Assembly: GCA_019750465.1 (NCBI GenBank)
Contig: JAIEOP010000256.1
Span: 1-38,270, forward strand
DNA: 38,270 nucleotides
Source of the DNA: Acetobacteraceae bacterium
Lineage (GTDB): Bacteria; Pseudomonadota; Alphaproteobacteria; Acetobacterales; Acetobacteraceae
Direction: 5' to 3'
Shown here: in pieces, positions 1 through 7,999 of the stretch
Layout of the letters: each line of letters starts with the position of its first letter
Position numbering within the stretch: position 1 is the first letter of the stretch
The notes under the pieces: generated by a model
What the model was told of the DNA's origin: nothing
The model's input: the letters and a program-made list of their open reading frames with translations, nothing else
Database searches by the model: none
Translations under genes and position numbers: made by a program

Positions 1-160
1 CGGCCAGCACCGCGGGACGCAGCCCCGCCAGCACCTGGCGGACGGCGGCGGTCGCTGGCGCGCGGCCATGGCGTGCGATCGCGAGTGTCCCCGCCGCGCC
101 GCGCAGCACGGCATCGACGGCGGGCAGGCGTGCAACGGCGGGTCGGGCACTCTCCGGCAT
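1..160 (-). CDS. selA: L-seryl-tRNA(Sec) selenium transferase, N-terminal part (runs off left edge)
   Basis: Reverse-strand frame from the ATG at 160 stays open for 53 codons to the window edge. The residues LPAVDAVLRG at 12-21 match the SelA N-terminal signature (E. coli has LPAIDRLLRD), followed by a stretch ending in VRQVLAGLR that resembles the SelA N-terminal helix region. SelA is a PLP enzyme that converts Ser-tRNA(Sec) to Sec-tRNA(Sec) in the cytoplasm, so the organism probably makes selenoproteins; selB and selC would be expected outside the window. Only about a tenth of the usual ~460 residues is present and the PLP lysine is not visible. The gene is divergent from the acyl-CoA dehydrogenase. 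The call rests on the N-terminal signature alone. Confidence 0.68.
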   Translation of the reverse strand, partial: MPESARPAVARLPAVDAVLRGAAGTLAIARHGRAPATAAVRQVLAGLRPAVLA

Positions 161-188
161 GACGGGAGCATCGCACCGGCGGGCTTCG

Positions 189-217
189 TTGACAGCCCCC
201 CACCCCCTGCCCAATCT
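189..217 (+). promoter_or_regulatory. Candidate promoter for the acyl-CoA dehydrogenase
   Basis: A perfect TTGACA -35 box (189-194) is followed after 17 bases by CAATCT (212-217), a poor -10 match. It lies 24 bases before the GTG start, in the short divergent gap between selA and the dehydrogenase. Inference from consensus only. Confidence 0.3.
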
Positions 218-241
218 CGCCCGCCGCAGGAGGACCGCGCC

Positions 242-1408
242 GTGAGCTTCACGCTGACCGAGCAGCAGGCCGAAATCCGCGATCACATCCTGCGCCTCTG
301 CGCCGGCTTCGACGACGCCTACTGGCTGCGCAAGGAACGCGAGGCCGTCTTCCCGGAGGAGTTCTACCGCGCCATGGCCGACGGCGGCTGGCTCGGCATC
401 GCCATGCCGCAGGAGCATGGCGGCGGCGGCCTCGGCATCGCCGAGGCGGCGGTGATGATGGGGGCGGTGGCCGAGAGCGGCGCCTGCATGTCGGGCGCCT
501 CGGCCATCCACATGAACATCTTCGGCCTCAACCCGGTGGTGGTCTTCGGCACGGAGGCGCAGCGCCGCCGCATGCTGCCGCCGCTGATCGCCGGGCACGA
601 CAAGTCCTGCTTCGCGGTGACCGAGCCGAATGTCGGGCTGAACACCACGGCGCTGAAGACGCGTGCCGAGCGGCGCGGCGACCGCTACGTGGTGCACGGG
701 CAGAAGATCTGGACCTCGACGGCGCAGGTGGCGAACAAGGTGCTGCTGCTGGCGCGCACCACGCCGGCCGACCAGGTGCGCAAGCGCACCGAGGGACTCT
801 CGCTGTTCTACACCGACCTGGACCGGTCGAAGGTCGAGGTGCGGCTCATCGAGAAGATGGGCCGCCACGCCGTCGATTCGAACATGCTGTTCATCGACGG
901 CCTCGAGATCCCGGAGGAGGACCGCATCGGCGAGGAGGGCAGCGGCTTCCGCACCATCCTGCACGGCATGAACCCGGAGCGCATCCTGATCGCGGCCGAG
1001 GCCGTGGGCATCGGCCGCGCCGCGCTGCGCAAGGCGAGCCAGTACGCGCGGGAGCGCATCGTCTTCGACCGCCCGATCGGCCAGAACCAGGCCATCCAGC
1101 ACCCGCTGGCGCGCGCCTGGGCGGAGCTGGAGGCGGCCGACCTGCTCACCCGCAAGGCCGCCTGGCTCTACGACGGCGGGCAGGAGTGCGGACCGGAGGC
1201 GAATGCGGCGAAATACCTGGCGGCAGAGGCCGGCTACCGCGCCGCCGAGACGGCGGTGATGACGCATGGCGGCATGGGCTACGCGCAGGAATACCACGTG
1301 GAGCGCTACCTGCGCGAAAGCCTGATCCCGCGCATCGCGCCGATCAGCCGCGAGCTGATCCTGAGCTTCATCGCGGAGCGGGTGCTGGGCCTGCCGAAGA
1401 GCTACTGA
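242..1408 (+). CDS. Acyl-CoA dehydrogenase family protein
   Basis: FAD enzyme that oxidises acyl-CoA to enoyl-CoA and passes electrons to ETF. The GTG at 242 is chosen because AGGAGG lies at 228-233 and the family N-terminus begins there; the open frame extends upstream to 68 but that part overlaps selA. The 388 residues are the normal family length. FAD-binding middle-domain motifs FAVTEPNVG (~124-132) and IWTST (~156-160) are present, and the C-terminal GGMGYAQEY motif is at ~343-351. The Glu of the short-chain type (IYEGT) is absent: the sequence there reads RIAPIS. A Glu at ~246 in NPERILIA aligns with the base of isovaleryl-CoA and long-chain enzymes. Substrate unknown. Confidence 0.93.
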   Translation: MSFTLTEQQAEIRDHILRLCAGFDDAYWLRKEREAVFPEEFYRAMADGGWLGIAMPQEHGGGGLGIAEAAVMMGAVAESGACMSGASAIHMNIFGLNPVVVFGTEAQRRRMLPPLIAGHDKSCFAVTEPNVGLNTTALKTRAERRGDRYVVHGQKIWTSTAQVANKVLLLARTTPADQVRKRTEGLSLFYTDLDRSKVEVRLIEKMGRHAVDSNMLFIDGLEIPEEDRIGEEGSGFRTILHGMNPERILIAAEAVGIGRAALRKASQYARERIVFDRPIGQNQAIQHPLARAWAELEAADLLTRKAAWLYDGGQECGPEANAAKYLAAEAGYRAAETAVMTHGGMGYAQEYHVERYLRESLIPRIAPISRELILSFIAERVLGLPKSY

Positions 1409-1435
1409 CCGGGCGCGGCCCGCCCCCCACCCCGG

Positions 1436-1497
1436 CCCTCCCCCGCAAGCGGGGGAGGGGGTGCTTGCTTCCCCTCTCCCGCGAGAGCGGGGGAGGG
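1436..1497. repeat. GC-rich palindromic repeat, two hairpins in a convergent gap
   Basis: Two hairpins in tandem. The first (1436-1459) is a perfect 11-bp stem with left arm CCCTCCCCCGC. The second (1472-1497) is an 11-bp stem with one mismatch and a GAGA loop. The same left arm recurs at 32640. The element fills the gap between the convergent dehydrogenase and the 1564-1920 gene, so it may act as a two-way terminator or be a REP-like dispersed repeat. Nothing else was seen in the gap. Confidence 0.6.
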
Positions 1498-1563
1498 AGG
1501 GGCCCGCGCGCAGCGCGGGAGGGTGGAGGCGCTGCCCGCCGCAACGCCGCGCCGGCCGCGGCC

Positions 1564-1920
1564 CTACTCCACGCCGACCACGCGGTAGCTGTAGTCGCGC
1601 CCGTCCTCGTCGCGCAGCGTCACGTATTCGCCGGGGCGCAGCACGCCGGCGCTGATCAGCGGCTCGGTCAGCTCGCGCGCCTCCGGCGTGGAATCGAAGC
1701 GCAGCGACCAGCCGGTCTCCGCGTCGTGCTGCACGTCGCCGGTGCGCACCTGGCCGCCGGGGCGGTAGCGCCGCGCCGGCCAGGGCCGTGGATCCTCGTG
1801 CCAGGCCGCGACATCGAGCCCGCCATTCGCATCCAGCGCCGCCTCCATCTCGTAGCGGTGGGCCTCGCTGCCGCCGGGAAAACCAGGGCCGCCTGCCAGC
1901 ACCAGCGTCACCCTCGGCAT
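1564..1920 (-). CDS. Hypothetical protein, 118 aa
   Basis: I do not recognise a family. The ATG at 1920 is preceded by GGGAGGAG at good spacing, so it is preferred to an in-frame start at 2019. The product is acidic, with no signal peptide or membrane segment. It begins MPRVTLVLAGGPGFPGGS and ends with a strand-rich segment (GEYVTLRDEDGRDYSYRVVG), which suggests a small soluble beta-rich fold. It lies downstream of kup on the same strand, about 110 bases away, and converges on the acyl-CoA dehydrogenase. Codon use is like its neighbours. Confidence 0.7.
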   Translation of the reverse strand: MPRVTLVLAGGPGFPGGSEAHRYEMEAALDANGGLDVAAWHEDPRPWPARRYRPGGQVRTGDVQHDAETGWSLRFDSTPEARELTEPLISAGVLRPGEYVTLRDEDGRDYSYRVVGVE

Positions 1921-2029
1921 CACTCCGCTCCTCCCTGTCCGGCGAGCATGACAGCGGCCGCCCGCATCGGCCAGCGGCGCAACGCCAACGTCCTGCGCCA
2001 CCAAGGGTTCATGCACCACGCGGCGCCGG

Positions 2030-3964
2030 TCAGATCGCCACGCGCACGCCGAGCTCGACCACCCGGTCGGACGGGATGCGGAAGAATTCCGTCGCCGGCA
2101 CGGCGTTGCGCGACATCAGCGTGAACAGCCATTGCCGCCAGCGCGACATCTTCGGCACCGCCGCCTGCACCAGCGTCTCGCGGCCGAGGAAGTAGCTTGC
2201 CTGCATCGGGTCGAAGGCGATGCCCTGCGCGCCGAGCGATTCCAGCTCGCGCGGGATGTGCGGGCTTTCCTGGAAGCCGTAGCGCAGGGTCACCCGGTAG
2301 ATGCCCGGGCCCAGCTCCTCCACCGTGCGGCGGCGCTCGGGCGGCATCTGCGGGATGTCCTCGTTCAGCACGGTGACGAACATGACGCGCTCGTGCAGCA
2401 CCTTGTTGTGCTTCAGGTTGTGCAGCAGCGCGCCGGGCAGGTAGTCCGCCTGGCTGGTCATGAAGACGGCGATGCCGGGCACCCGCACGGTGCGCGACTG
2501 CGGCAGCCGCGCCAGGTAGGATTTCAGCGGCAGGCTGTCCTGGCGGAAGCGCGCGAACAGCAGCTGGCGGCCGCGGTACCAGGTGGTCATCAGCGCCATC
2601 AGCGCGAGGCCGAGCACCAGCGGCACGTAGCCGCCCTGCGGGACCTTCAGCACGTTGGAGGCGAAGAACACGAGGTCGAGCGCCAGCAGCGGCCCGAACA
2701 CCGCGGCGGCCAGCGGCAGCGGCCAGCCGAACCGCCGGTGGAACACGATGATGGCGAGGCAGGAGGTGGCGACGAAGGTCCCCGTCACGGCGATGCCGTA
2801 GGCCGCGGCGAGGCTGTCCGAGTTGCGGAATTCCAGCACCAGGATCACCACGCCGATGAGCATCGCGGCGTTCACCTGCGGCAGGTAGATCTGCCCCTCC
2901 TCGGTCTCGCTGGTGTGGCGGACCACCAGGCGCGGCAGGAAGCCGAGCTGCACGCATTGCCGGGCGATGGAATAGGCGCCCGAGATCATCGCCTGGCTGG
3001 CGATGATGGTGGCGGCGGTGGCCAGCACCACCAGCGGCAGGCGGAACCACTCCGGCGCCAGCAGGAAGAACGGGCTCTCCAGCGCCCCGGGCTCGGACAG
3101 CAGCAGCGCCCCCTGGCCGAGGTAGTTCAGCGCCAGCGCCGGCAGCACGAAGGCAATCCAGGCGACGCGGATCGGCCGCGCGCCGAAATGCCCCATGTCG
3201 GCATAGAGCGCCTCCGCCCCGGTCACGGCCAGCACCACCGATCCCATCGCGACGAAGGCGGCGATGCGGTAGTGCAGGCAGAACTCGATGGCGTAGTGCG
3301 GCGAGAAGGCCACCAGGATGCTGGGGTGGCGCAGCGTCTCGATCAGCCCGAGCAGGCCGATGACGGCGAACCAGATGGCGGTGACCGGGCCGAAATAGCG
3401 GCCCATCGCCCCGGTGCCGCGGTACTGCACCAGGAACAGCGCCACCAGGATGCCGAGGGAGAGCGGGATCACCGCGACCTCGAAGGCCGGCGAGATCACC
3501 TTCAGCCCCTCCACTGCCGAGAGCACGGAGATCGCCGGGGTGATGATGCCGTCGCCGAAGAACAGGCAGGCCCCGGCCATGCCGATGAGGGCGATGGCCT
3601 GGCGGCCGCGCTCCGAGCGCGCCGTGCGCTGGGCCAGCGCCATCAGCGCCATGACGCCGCCCTCGCCGCGGTTGTCGGCGCGCAGCATGAAGACGACGTA
3701 CTTCACCGTGACGGTGAGGATCAGCGACCACAGGATCAGGCTGAGCAGCCCGATGATCTCCCAGCGCTCGACGGCGCCGTCATGCGCGAAATGCGCGGCG
3801 GCGGTCTTCAGCGCGTAGAGCGGGCTGGTGCCGATGTCGCCATAGACGACGCCGAGCACGCCGAGCAGCAGGGCCGGGGTCAGGGCGCGACCGCGATGCG
3901 CTTCGTCGGTGCCGGGGGGAGGTGGGGTCAAGGCGGGCAGCACCTGCGGATGAGACCCGCGCAT
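2030..3964 (-). CDS. kup: Potassium uptake transporter Kup
   Basis: Low-affinity K+/H+ symporter of the KUP/HAK/KT family in the inner membrane. The ATG at 3964 has GGAGGGG just upstream and gives 644 residues, close to the family norm of ~620-640; an in-frame start at 4048 would add 28 residues without family support. The signature [10 protein letters not shown] is at 41-50. About twelve hydrophobic segments follow up to ~residue 450, then a soluble C-terminal domain of ~190 residues (region with [15 protein letters not shown]-like [11 protein letters not shown]). [14 protein letters not shown] is also typical of Kup. Divergent from the ferredoxin-NADP reductase gene across a 179-bp gap in which I see no clear operator. 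Confidence 0.96.
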   Translation of the reverse strand: MRGSHPQVLPALTPPPPGTDEAHRGRALTPALLLGVLGVVYGDIGTSPLYALKTAAAHFAHDGAVERWEIIGLLSLILWSLILTVTVKYVVFMLRADNRGEGGVMALMALAQRTARSERGRQAIALIGMAGACLFFGDGIITPAISVLSAVEGLKVISPAFEVAVIPLSLGILVALFLVQYRGTGAMGRYFGPVTAIWFAVIGLLGLIETLRHPSILVAFSPHYAIEFCLHYRIAAFVAMGSVVLAVTGAEALYADMGHFGARPIRVAWIAFVLPALALNYLGQGALLLSEPGALESPFFLLAPEWFRLPLVVLATAATIIASQAMISGAYSIARQCVQLGFLPRLVVRHTSETEEGQIYLPQVNAAMLIGVVILVLEFRNSDSLAAAYGIAVTGTFVATSCLAIIVFHRRFGWPLPLAAAVFGPLLALDLVFFASNVLKVPQGGYVPLVLGLALMALMTTWYRGRQLLFARFRQDSLPLKSYLARLPQSRTVRVPGIAVFMTSQADYLPGALLHNLKHNKVLHERVMFVTVLNEDIPQMPPERRRTVEELGPGIYRVTLRYGFQESPHIPRELESLGAQGIAFDPMQASYFLGRETLVQAAVPKMSRWRQWLFTLMSRNAVPATEFFRIPSDRVVELGVRVAI

Positions 3965-4143
3965 AATCCCCTCCGCGGCGGCAGGGCAAGCACCTTTGAT
4001 GCTGCGGCGCAACGCGCGGCCGCCCATTCGGCCATGCGCGGGGGACATGCCGGTGCCGGCGGGGCGCCCGACTTTGCCCCGGCAGGCTTTGCCCGGGCCG
4101 GCGCGTCCCGGTAAGAGCGCGCCCTGGCGGGGACGGGCGCGGC

Positions 4144-5157
4144 ATGGCGGCGAGCATCGAGACGGACGTGGCGATCATCGGCGCGGGCCCCGTGGGCCTC
4201 TTTGCCGTCTTCGAATGCGGCATGCTGAAGATGCGCTGCGTCGTGGTGGACGCGCTGGACGCGATCGGCGGCCAGTGCACCGCGCTCTACCCCGAGAAGC
4301 CGATCTACGACATCCCGGCGCACCCGGCGATCGACGCGCAGGACCTGGTGGCGCAGCTCGCGAAGCAGGCCGCACCCTTCGTGCCCACCTACCTGCTTGG
4401 CCGGCGCGTCGAAGCGCTGGTCGAGGTCGGCGGGGTCTTCACCCTGACCACCAGCGCGGGCGACACCTTGCGCGCCCGCGCCGTGGTGATCGCCGCCGGG
4501 GCCGGCGCCTTCGGCCCGAACCGGCCGCCGCTGGAGGGACTCGCCGGCTACGAGGCAAGCGGCGCGGTGCGCTACCTGGTGGGGCGGCGCGACGAGTTCG
4601 CCGGCCGGCGGGTGGTGATCGCCGGCGGCGGCGACAGCGCCGTCGACTGGGCGCTGAGCCTGAAGGACATCGCCCGCGTCACCGTGGTGCACCGGCGGGC
4701 GAAATTCCGTGCCGCCCCGGACAGCGCCGGCCGCCTGGAAGCCGCCGCCACGGCGGGCGAGATCGAGATGGCCATCCCCTACCAGCTGCACGGGCTGGAG
4801 GGCGACGGGGCGCGCCTCTCGGGCGTGGTGCTGGCGACGCTGAAGGGCGAGACGCGGACGGTGCCGGCCGACCACCTGCTCGCCTTCTTCGGCCTGTCCA
4901 TGGAGCTGGGGCCGATCGCGCAATGGGGCCTCGGCATCGACCGCCACCACGTCACGGTGACGCCGGCGACCTGCGAGACCTCCCTGCCCGGCGTCTTCGC
5001 GATCGGCGACATCGCCACCTATCCGGGCAAGCTGAAGCTGATCCTGCAGGGCTTCTCCGAGGCGGCGATGGCGGCGCATGCCATCCATCCGCGGGTCTTC
5101 CCGGGCGAGGCGCTGCACTTCGAATACTCGACGACGAAGGGCGTGCCCGGGGCGTGA
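4144..5157 (+). CDS. Ferredoxin--NADP+ reductase, thioredoxin-reductase-like type
   Basis: FAD flavoprotein moving electrons between NADPH and ferredoxin. The 337 residues match the TrxR-like FNR class (B. subtilis YumC type). FAD Rossmann motif GAGPVG is at ~13-18; [18 protein letters not shown] (~41-58) is diagnostic for the class; the NADP motif GGGDSAVDW is at ~158-166; [13 protein letters not shown] near the C-terminus is the second FAD motif. No CxxC redox pair is present, which separates it from thioredoxin reductase. It could reduce ferredoxins for Fe-S or oxygenase systems such as the Rieske genes at 34 kb, but no linkage is shown. The downstream Uma2 gene starts 21 bases after its stop. 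Confidence 0.92.
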   Translation: MAASIETDVAIIGAGPVGLFAVFECGMLKMRCVVVDALDAIGGQCTALYPEKPIYDIPAHPAIDAQDLVAQLAKQAAPFVPTYLLGRRVEALVEVGGVFTLTTSAGDTLRARAVVIAAGAGAFGPNRPPLEGLAGYEASGAVRYLVGRRDEFAGRRVVIAGGGDSAVDWALSLKDIARVTVVHRRAKFRAAPDSAGRLEAAATAGEIEMAIPYQLHGLEGDGARLSGVVLATLKGETRTVPADHLLAFFGLSMELGPIAQWGLGIDRHHVTVTPATCETSLPGVFAIGDIATYPGKLKLILQGFSEAAMAAHAIHPRVFPGEALHFEYSTTKGVPGA

Positions 5158-5178
5158 GCGGCGTGCTAGCCTGGCGCC

Positions 5179-5778
5179 ATGTCGGCCAGCCTGAAGATCC
5201 CCAGCCCGAGCGTCCCCGGGACCATGACGGTGCCGGAATTCCTGGAATGGTGCCCGGATGACGGGCAGCGCTGGGAACTGGTCGATGGCACGCCGCGCGC
5301 CATGGCGCCGGCGAAGATCCGGTACGGGGCCCTGCAGAGCGAGTTGGCGCGCCTGCTCGGCAACCACCTGGCGGAGCGGGACAGCCCCTGTCGGGTCATC
5401 ATCGCGCCCGGCGTCATCCCGCGGGTGCAGGCAGCGTCCAATGTCCGCGTCCCCGACCTCGCGGTGACCTGCACGCCCTTCGATGCCACGGACGGGCACC
5501 TGACCGACCCGGTGCTGATCGTCGAGATCCTCTCGCCGAGCAACCATGCCGACACCTGGGCCAATGTCTGGGCCTATGCCAGCATTCCCAGCGTGCGGGA
5601 GATCCTGGTGCTGCGCACCGTGACGATGCGCGCCGACCTGCTGCGCCGCAATGCCGACGGCACCTGGCCGGAAGGGCCGGAGCTGATCACCGAGGGAGCG
5701 CTTACCCTGGCCAGCATCGGCTTCGCCGCCCCGCTGGCCGCGTTCTACCGCACTGCGGAAATGCCGCCACCGGCGTAG
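5179..5778 (+). CDS. Uma2 family (DUF820) restriction-endonuclease-fold protein
   Basis: The 199-residue product has the Uma2 layout: ELVDG (34-38), VPDLAV (91-96) and PVLIVEILSPSN (111-122), then an IPSVREILVL strand (137-146). These give the Glu, Asp and Glu of the PD-(D/E)xK nuclease core. In many family members a Lys follows in a D-x3-K-x3-Y helix; here the matching residues are D125, N129 and Y133, so the Lys is Asn. That may mark a subgroup or reduced activity. The biological role of the family is poorly known. It follows the ferredoxin reductase by 21 bases and converges on the 127-aa gene. Confidence 0.85.
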   Translation: MSASLKIPSPSVPGTMTVPEFLEWCPDDGQRWELVDGTPRAMAPAKIRYGALQSELARLLGNHLAERDSPCRVIIAPGVIPRVQAASNVRVPDLAVTCTPFDATDGHLTDPVLIVEILSPSNHADTWANVWAYASIPSVREILVLRTVTMRADLLRRNADGTWPEGPELITEGALTLASIGFAAPLAAFYRTAEMPPPA

Positions 5779-5790
5779 CCAGCCGGGCTG

Positions 5791-6174
5791 TCAGCCGCTC
5801 GCCATCGGCATGGCCTGCCGCCGCAGCAGCGCTTCCAGCCGGCCCCGGTCGGCCGGCGGCACGGTCAGGACCAGCTCCGCGCCTGCCGCGCCGGGCCGGA
5901 TCGCGGCGCAGCGGCGGTCCAGCGGGCCCTCGCGCACGAGCTGCTCCAGCGCCAGCTTGGCGGCCTCCGCATCGGGGAAGGCCTGGGTCAGGGTCGCCGC
6001 GCCGGCCGGCGTGCCATCCGGCATCCCACCCTCGTCGCGCAGCATCCGCTCCACCGGGACAGCCCGCACGCTGTCGGCGCCGCCCACCGCCGGGGCGTCG
6101 CTGGCGGGGAAGGTGTCGCGGGCGGCGATCTCCGTCTTGCGCTCCGGGGAGGGCGAACCGCTGCGGTCTGACAT
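5791..6174 (-). CDS. Hypothetical protein, 127 aa
   Basis: No function recognised. The ATG at 6174 follows only a weak ribosome site. The N-terminal third is polar and contains DTFPASDAPA (~20-29), resembling the FPASDPP motif found in many short alphaproteobacterial proteins. The rest (~60-127) predicts two helices and two strands (PDAEAAKLALEQLVREG; AELVLTVPPADRGRLEALL), a compact ferredoxin-like or general-stress type alpha-beta domain. No signal peptide or membrane segment. It lies 71 bases downstream of the gentisate dioxygenase on the same strand and could be read from the same transcript. Confidence 0.72.
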   Translation of the reverse strand: MSDRSGSPSPERKTEIAARDTFPASDAPAVGGADSVRAVPVERMLRDEGGMPDGTPAGAATLTQAFPDAEAAKLALEQLVREGPLDRRCAAIRPGAAGAELVLTVPPADRGRLEALLRRQAMPMASG

Positions 6175-6245
6175 GATTCGGATTCCGTGCTGCCTGCAAC
6201 CCGAACGCGAGGCAGGGAGCCGGGTTCGCCCGCACCCGCCCTGGT

Positions 6246-7322
6246 TCAGGCCGCCAGCCGCTCCTCCCGCCACAGGCCGAGCCGCTCCTGCGCCGCGCGG
6301 TCGGAGTAGCCGAACAGCACCAGCCGCGTCTCCGCCCGCAGCCGCAGCGCCTGCCAGGAGGGCACCACCAGCAGGTCGCGCTCCTCCAGCCGATGCTCCA
6401 CCCCCTCCACCTCCGCCGTGCCGCGGCCCTCGACCACGACGAGGATGGTGCCGTCCGTGCCGCGGCGGGGCAGCGTCTCGAACCCCGCGGGCAGGTGGCG
6501 CACATGGGCGGCGATGGTCGGCATCACCGCGCCGCCATCGGCCGGGTTCACGAACTCCATGGCATGGCCGAGATGCGCGTCCGGCGCCTCCGCCGCGGCG
6601 AGCGCCAGCAGGCTCTCCCGCCACTCGGCATGGGGGTAGTGGAACAGCGGCTGGTGCGCCGGCCGCCGGTCCGCCGCGGTGCCGCGCATCGGCCGCAGGT
6701 TGCGCCCGTAGCGCCGCAGGCTGTCGCCCGCCGGCACCGTCTCCGCGTGCGCGGCGACGTCCAGCCGCTCGGCGAAGGAGGCGTCGTAGAAGCGCACCGT
6801 CGGGATATCCAGCCCGTCCAGCCAGATCATCGGCCGCGCGCTCTCGTTGCCATGGTCGTGCCACTGCCAGTTCGGCGTCAGCACCAGGTCGAAGGGCCGC
6901 ATCACCGCGCGTTCCCCGTCCACGGCCGTGTAGGCGCCCTCGCCCTCCAGCACGAAGCGCAGCGCGCATTGCGTGTGGCGATGGCAGGGCGCCACCTCCC
7001 CCGGCAGGATGAGCTGGAGGCCGGCATAGAGGCTGGGCGTCACCGCCGAGCTGCCCGGCAGGCCCGGATTCTCGAGGATCAGCACGCGCCGCTCGGCCTG
7101 CTCGGCGCTGATCAGGTCGCCGGCGCGCAGCAGGTAGTCGCGCGCCGGGCCGTAGGACCAGCGATGCGCCCGCGCCGGCGAGCGCGGCACCGGCGTCACC
7201 AGCGCCGCCAGCACCTCCCACAACGGGAACAGGCTGTGCGGCCGCATCTCCGCGTAGAGCGCCTCGAGCCGCGCCCGCTGGCTGTTGGCGCCCGCCGGGG
7301 CCGCCTGGGTGGTGCCGTCCAT
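6246..7322 (-). CDS. Gentisate 1,2-dioxygenase (bicupin)
   Basis: Cleaves the gentisate ring to maleylpyruvate with Fe(II) and O2, a lower pathway for aromatic acids. The 358 residues match the family (~345-370). The N-terminal cupin holds the metal ligands: CHRH (113-116, His114 and His116) and NWQWHDHG (~151-158, His155). The region NWQWHDHGNESARPMIWLDGLDIP is typical of gentisate and related salicylate dioxygenases. A second degenerate cupin lies at ~260-345. The ATG at 7322 is preceded by GGAGG. No maleylpyruvate isomerase or fumarylpyruvate hydrolase lies nearby, so the rest of the pathway is elsewhere. A salicylate or 1-hydroxy-2-naphthoate dioxygenase is the main alternative. Confidence 0.88.
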   Translation of the reverse strand: MDGTTQAAPAGANSQRARLEALYAEMRPHSLFPLWEVLAALVTPVPRSPARAHRWSYGPARDYLLRAGDLISAEQAERRVLILENPGLPGSSAVTPSLYAGLQLILPGEVAPCHRHTQCALRFVLEGEGAYTAVDGERAVMRPFDLVLTPNWQWHDHGNESARPMIWLDGLDIPTVRFYDASFAERLDVAAHAETVPAGDSLRRYGRNLRPMRGTAADRRPAHQPLFHYPHAEWRESLLALAAAEAPDAHLGHAMEFVNPADGGAVMPTIAAHVRHLPAGFETLPRRGTDGTILVVVEGRGTAEVEGVEHRLEERDLLVVPSWQALRLRAETRLVLFGYSDRAAQERLGLWREERLAA

Positions 7323-7448
7323 GTTCGGGTCCTCCGCTGCGGCGGAGTGTAGCGCGCCCGGCGCCGCGCCGCAGGTCCCGCAATCGTGGGAACCACGGGC
7401 CGCGGCGGCGGCTATCATGCCGGACCAGCCATCGGGGAGGGCGCCGCC

Positions 7449-7877
7449 ATGCCGCAGGCCTTCAAGGGCAAGCCGCCCGGCAGCGGCGCCGGCGAGATGT
7501 CGCACCGCACCGCCGCGCTGCGCCCCGCCATGGCCCTGACGCCCGAGGAGGCCGGCCGCGCCCGCGCGCTGCGCCGCAAGGGCGCGGACCCCGAGGCCAT
7601 CGCCGCCCGCTTCGGCGTGCCGCTGGAGGAGGTGGAGAAGGCCCTGGTGCAGATGCGCAGCCGCCGGCCGGAGACCACGCGGGGGACCCTGAACGTGACG
7701 CTCGCGGCGCACCGCTTCGTGCTGGCCGAGCGCGTGGGCGAGGAGCCGCTGTGGCAGACGGTGGACCGGCTGGTGGACGAGCTGATCCGGCGGCGCACGG
7801 AAGCGGCGGCGGCGCCGCGGCGTGGGCGGAAGGTCGCGGCCGGCGACGAGGAGATGCTGCCGGGGCTGCTGCGGTAG
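7449..7877 (+). CDS. Hypothetical protein with helix-turn-helix-like segment, 142 aa
   Basis: The ATG at 7449 is preceded by GGGGAGGG at seven bases. Residues ~31-70 (LTPEEAGRARALRRKGADPE then AIAARFGVPLEEVEKALVQM) look like a helix-turn-helix of the kind that reads 'recurring unit, factor present, next helix'. Residues ~85-120 (LNVTLAAHRFVLAERVGE, then VDRLVDELIRRR) predict two further helices, and the tail is basic. It may bind DNA, but no regulator family is recognised. Divergent from the gentisate dioxygenase, which makes a local regulatory role possible but unproven. Confidence 0.7.
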   Translation: MPQAFKGKPPGSGAGEMSHRTAALRPAMALTPEEAGRARALRRKGADPEAIAARFGVPLEEVEKALVQMRSRRPETTRGTLNVTLAAHRFVLAERVGEEPLWQTVDRLVDELIRRRTEAAAAPRRGRKVAAGDEEMLPGLLR

Positions 7878-7891
7878 GGATGCGCGACCCT

Positions 7892-7947
7892 GGGGAAGGG
7901 CTTTGCCCTCCCCCAGACCCCCACCCACCAAAGGCCGAAAGGCCCTT
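7892..7947. repeat. Two-hairpin intergenic repeat, probable two-way terminator
   Basis: Hairpin 1 (7892-7914) has a 10-bp stem with one mismatch and a TTT loop. Hairpin 2 (7930-7947) has a 7-bp stem with one mismatch closed by a GAAA tetraloop. The text around it (CCCCCAGACCCCCACCCACC) resembles a repeat I know to be common between genes in Acetobacteraceae; that recollection needs a search. It sits in the 122-bp gap between the convergent 7449-7877 gene and the restriction-modification gene. Confidence 0.55.
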
Positions 7948-7999
7948 GGAACCCGGTTGTTGGAGCGGGCGGCGCGGGCGGTGCCGCCACCGGTAGCGG

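Noticed and set aside
2132-4114. 660-codon forward frame opposite kup
   Set aside because: No protein motifs, composition dominated by Arg, His, Gln and Gly; it mirrors the kup codons.
6175-6245. AACCCG/CGGGTT inverted repeat between the gentisate dioxygenase and the 127-aa gene
   Set aside because: Arms of only six bases and no run of T; not a credible terminator.
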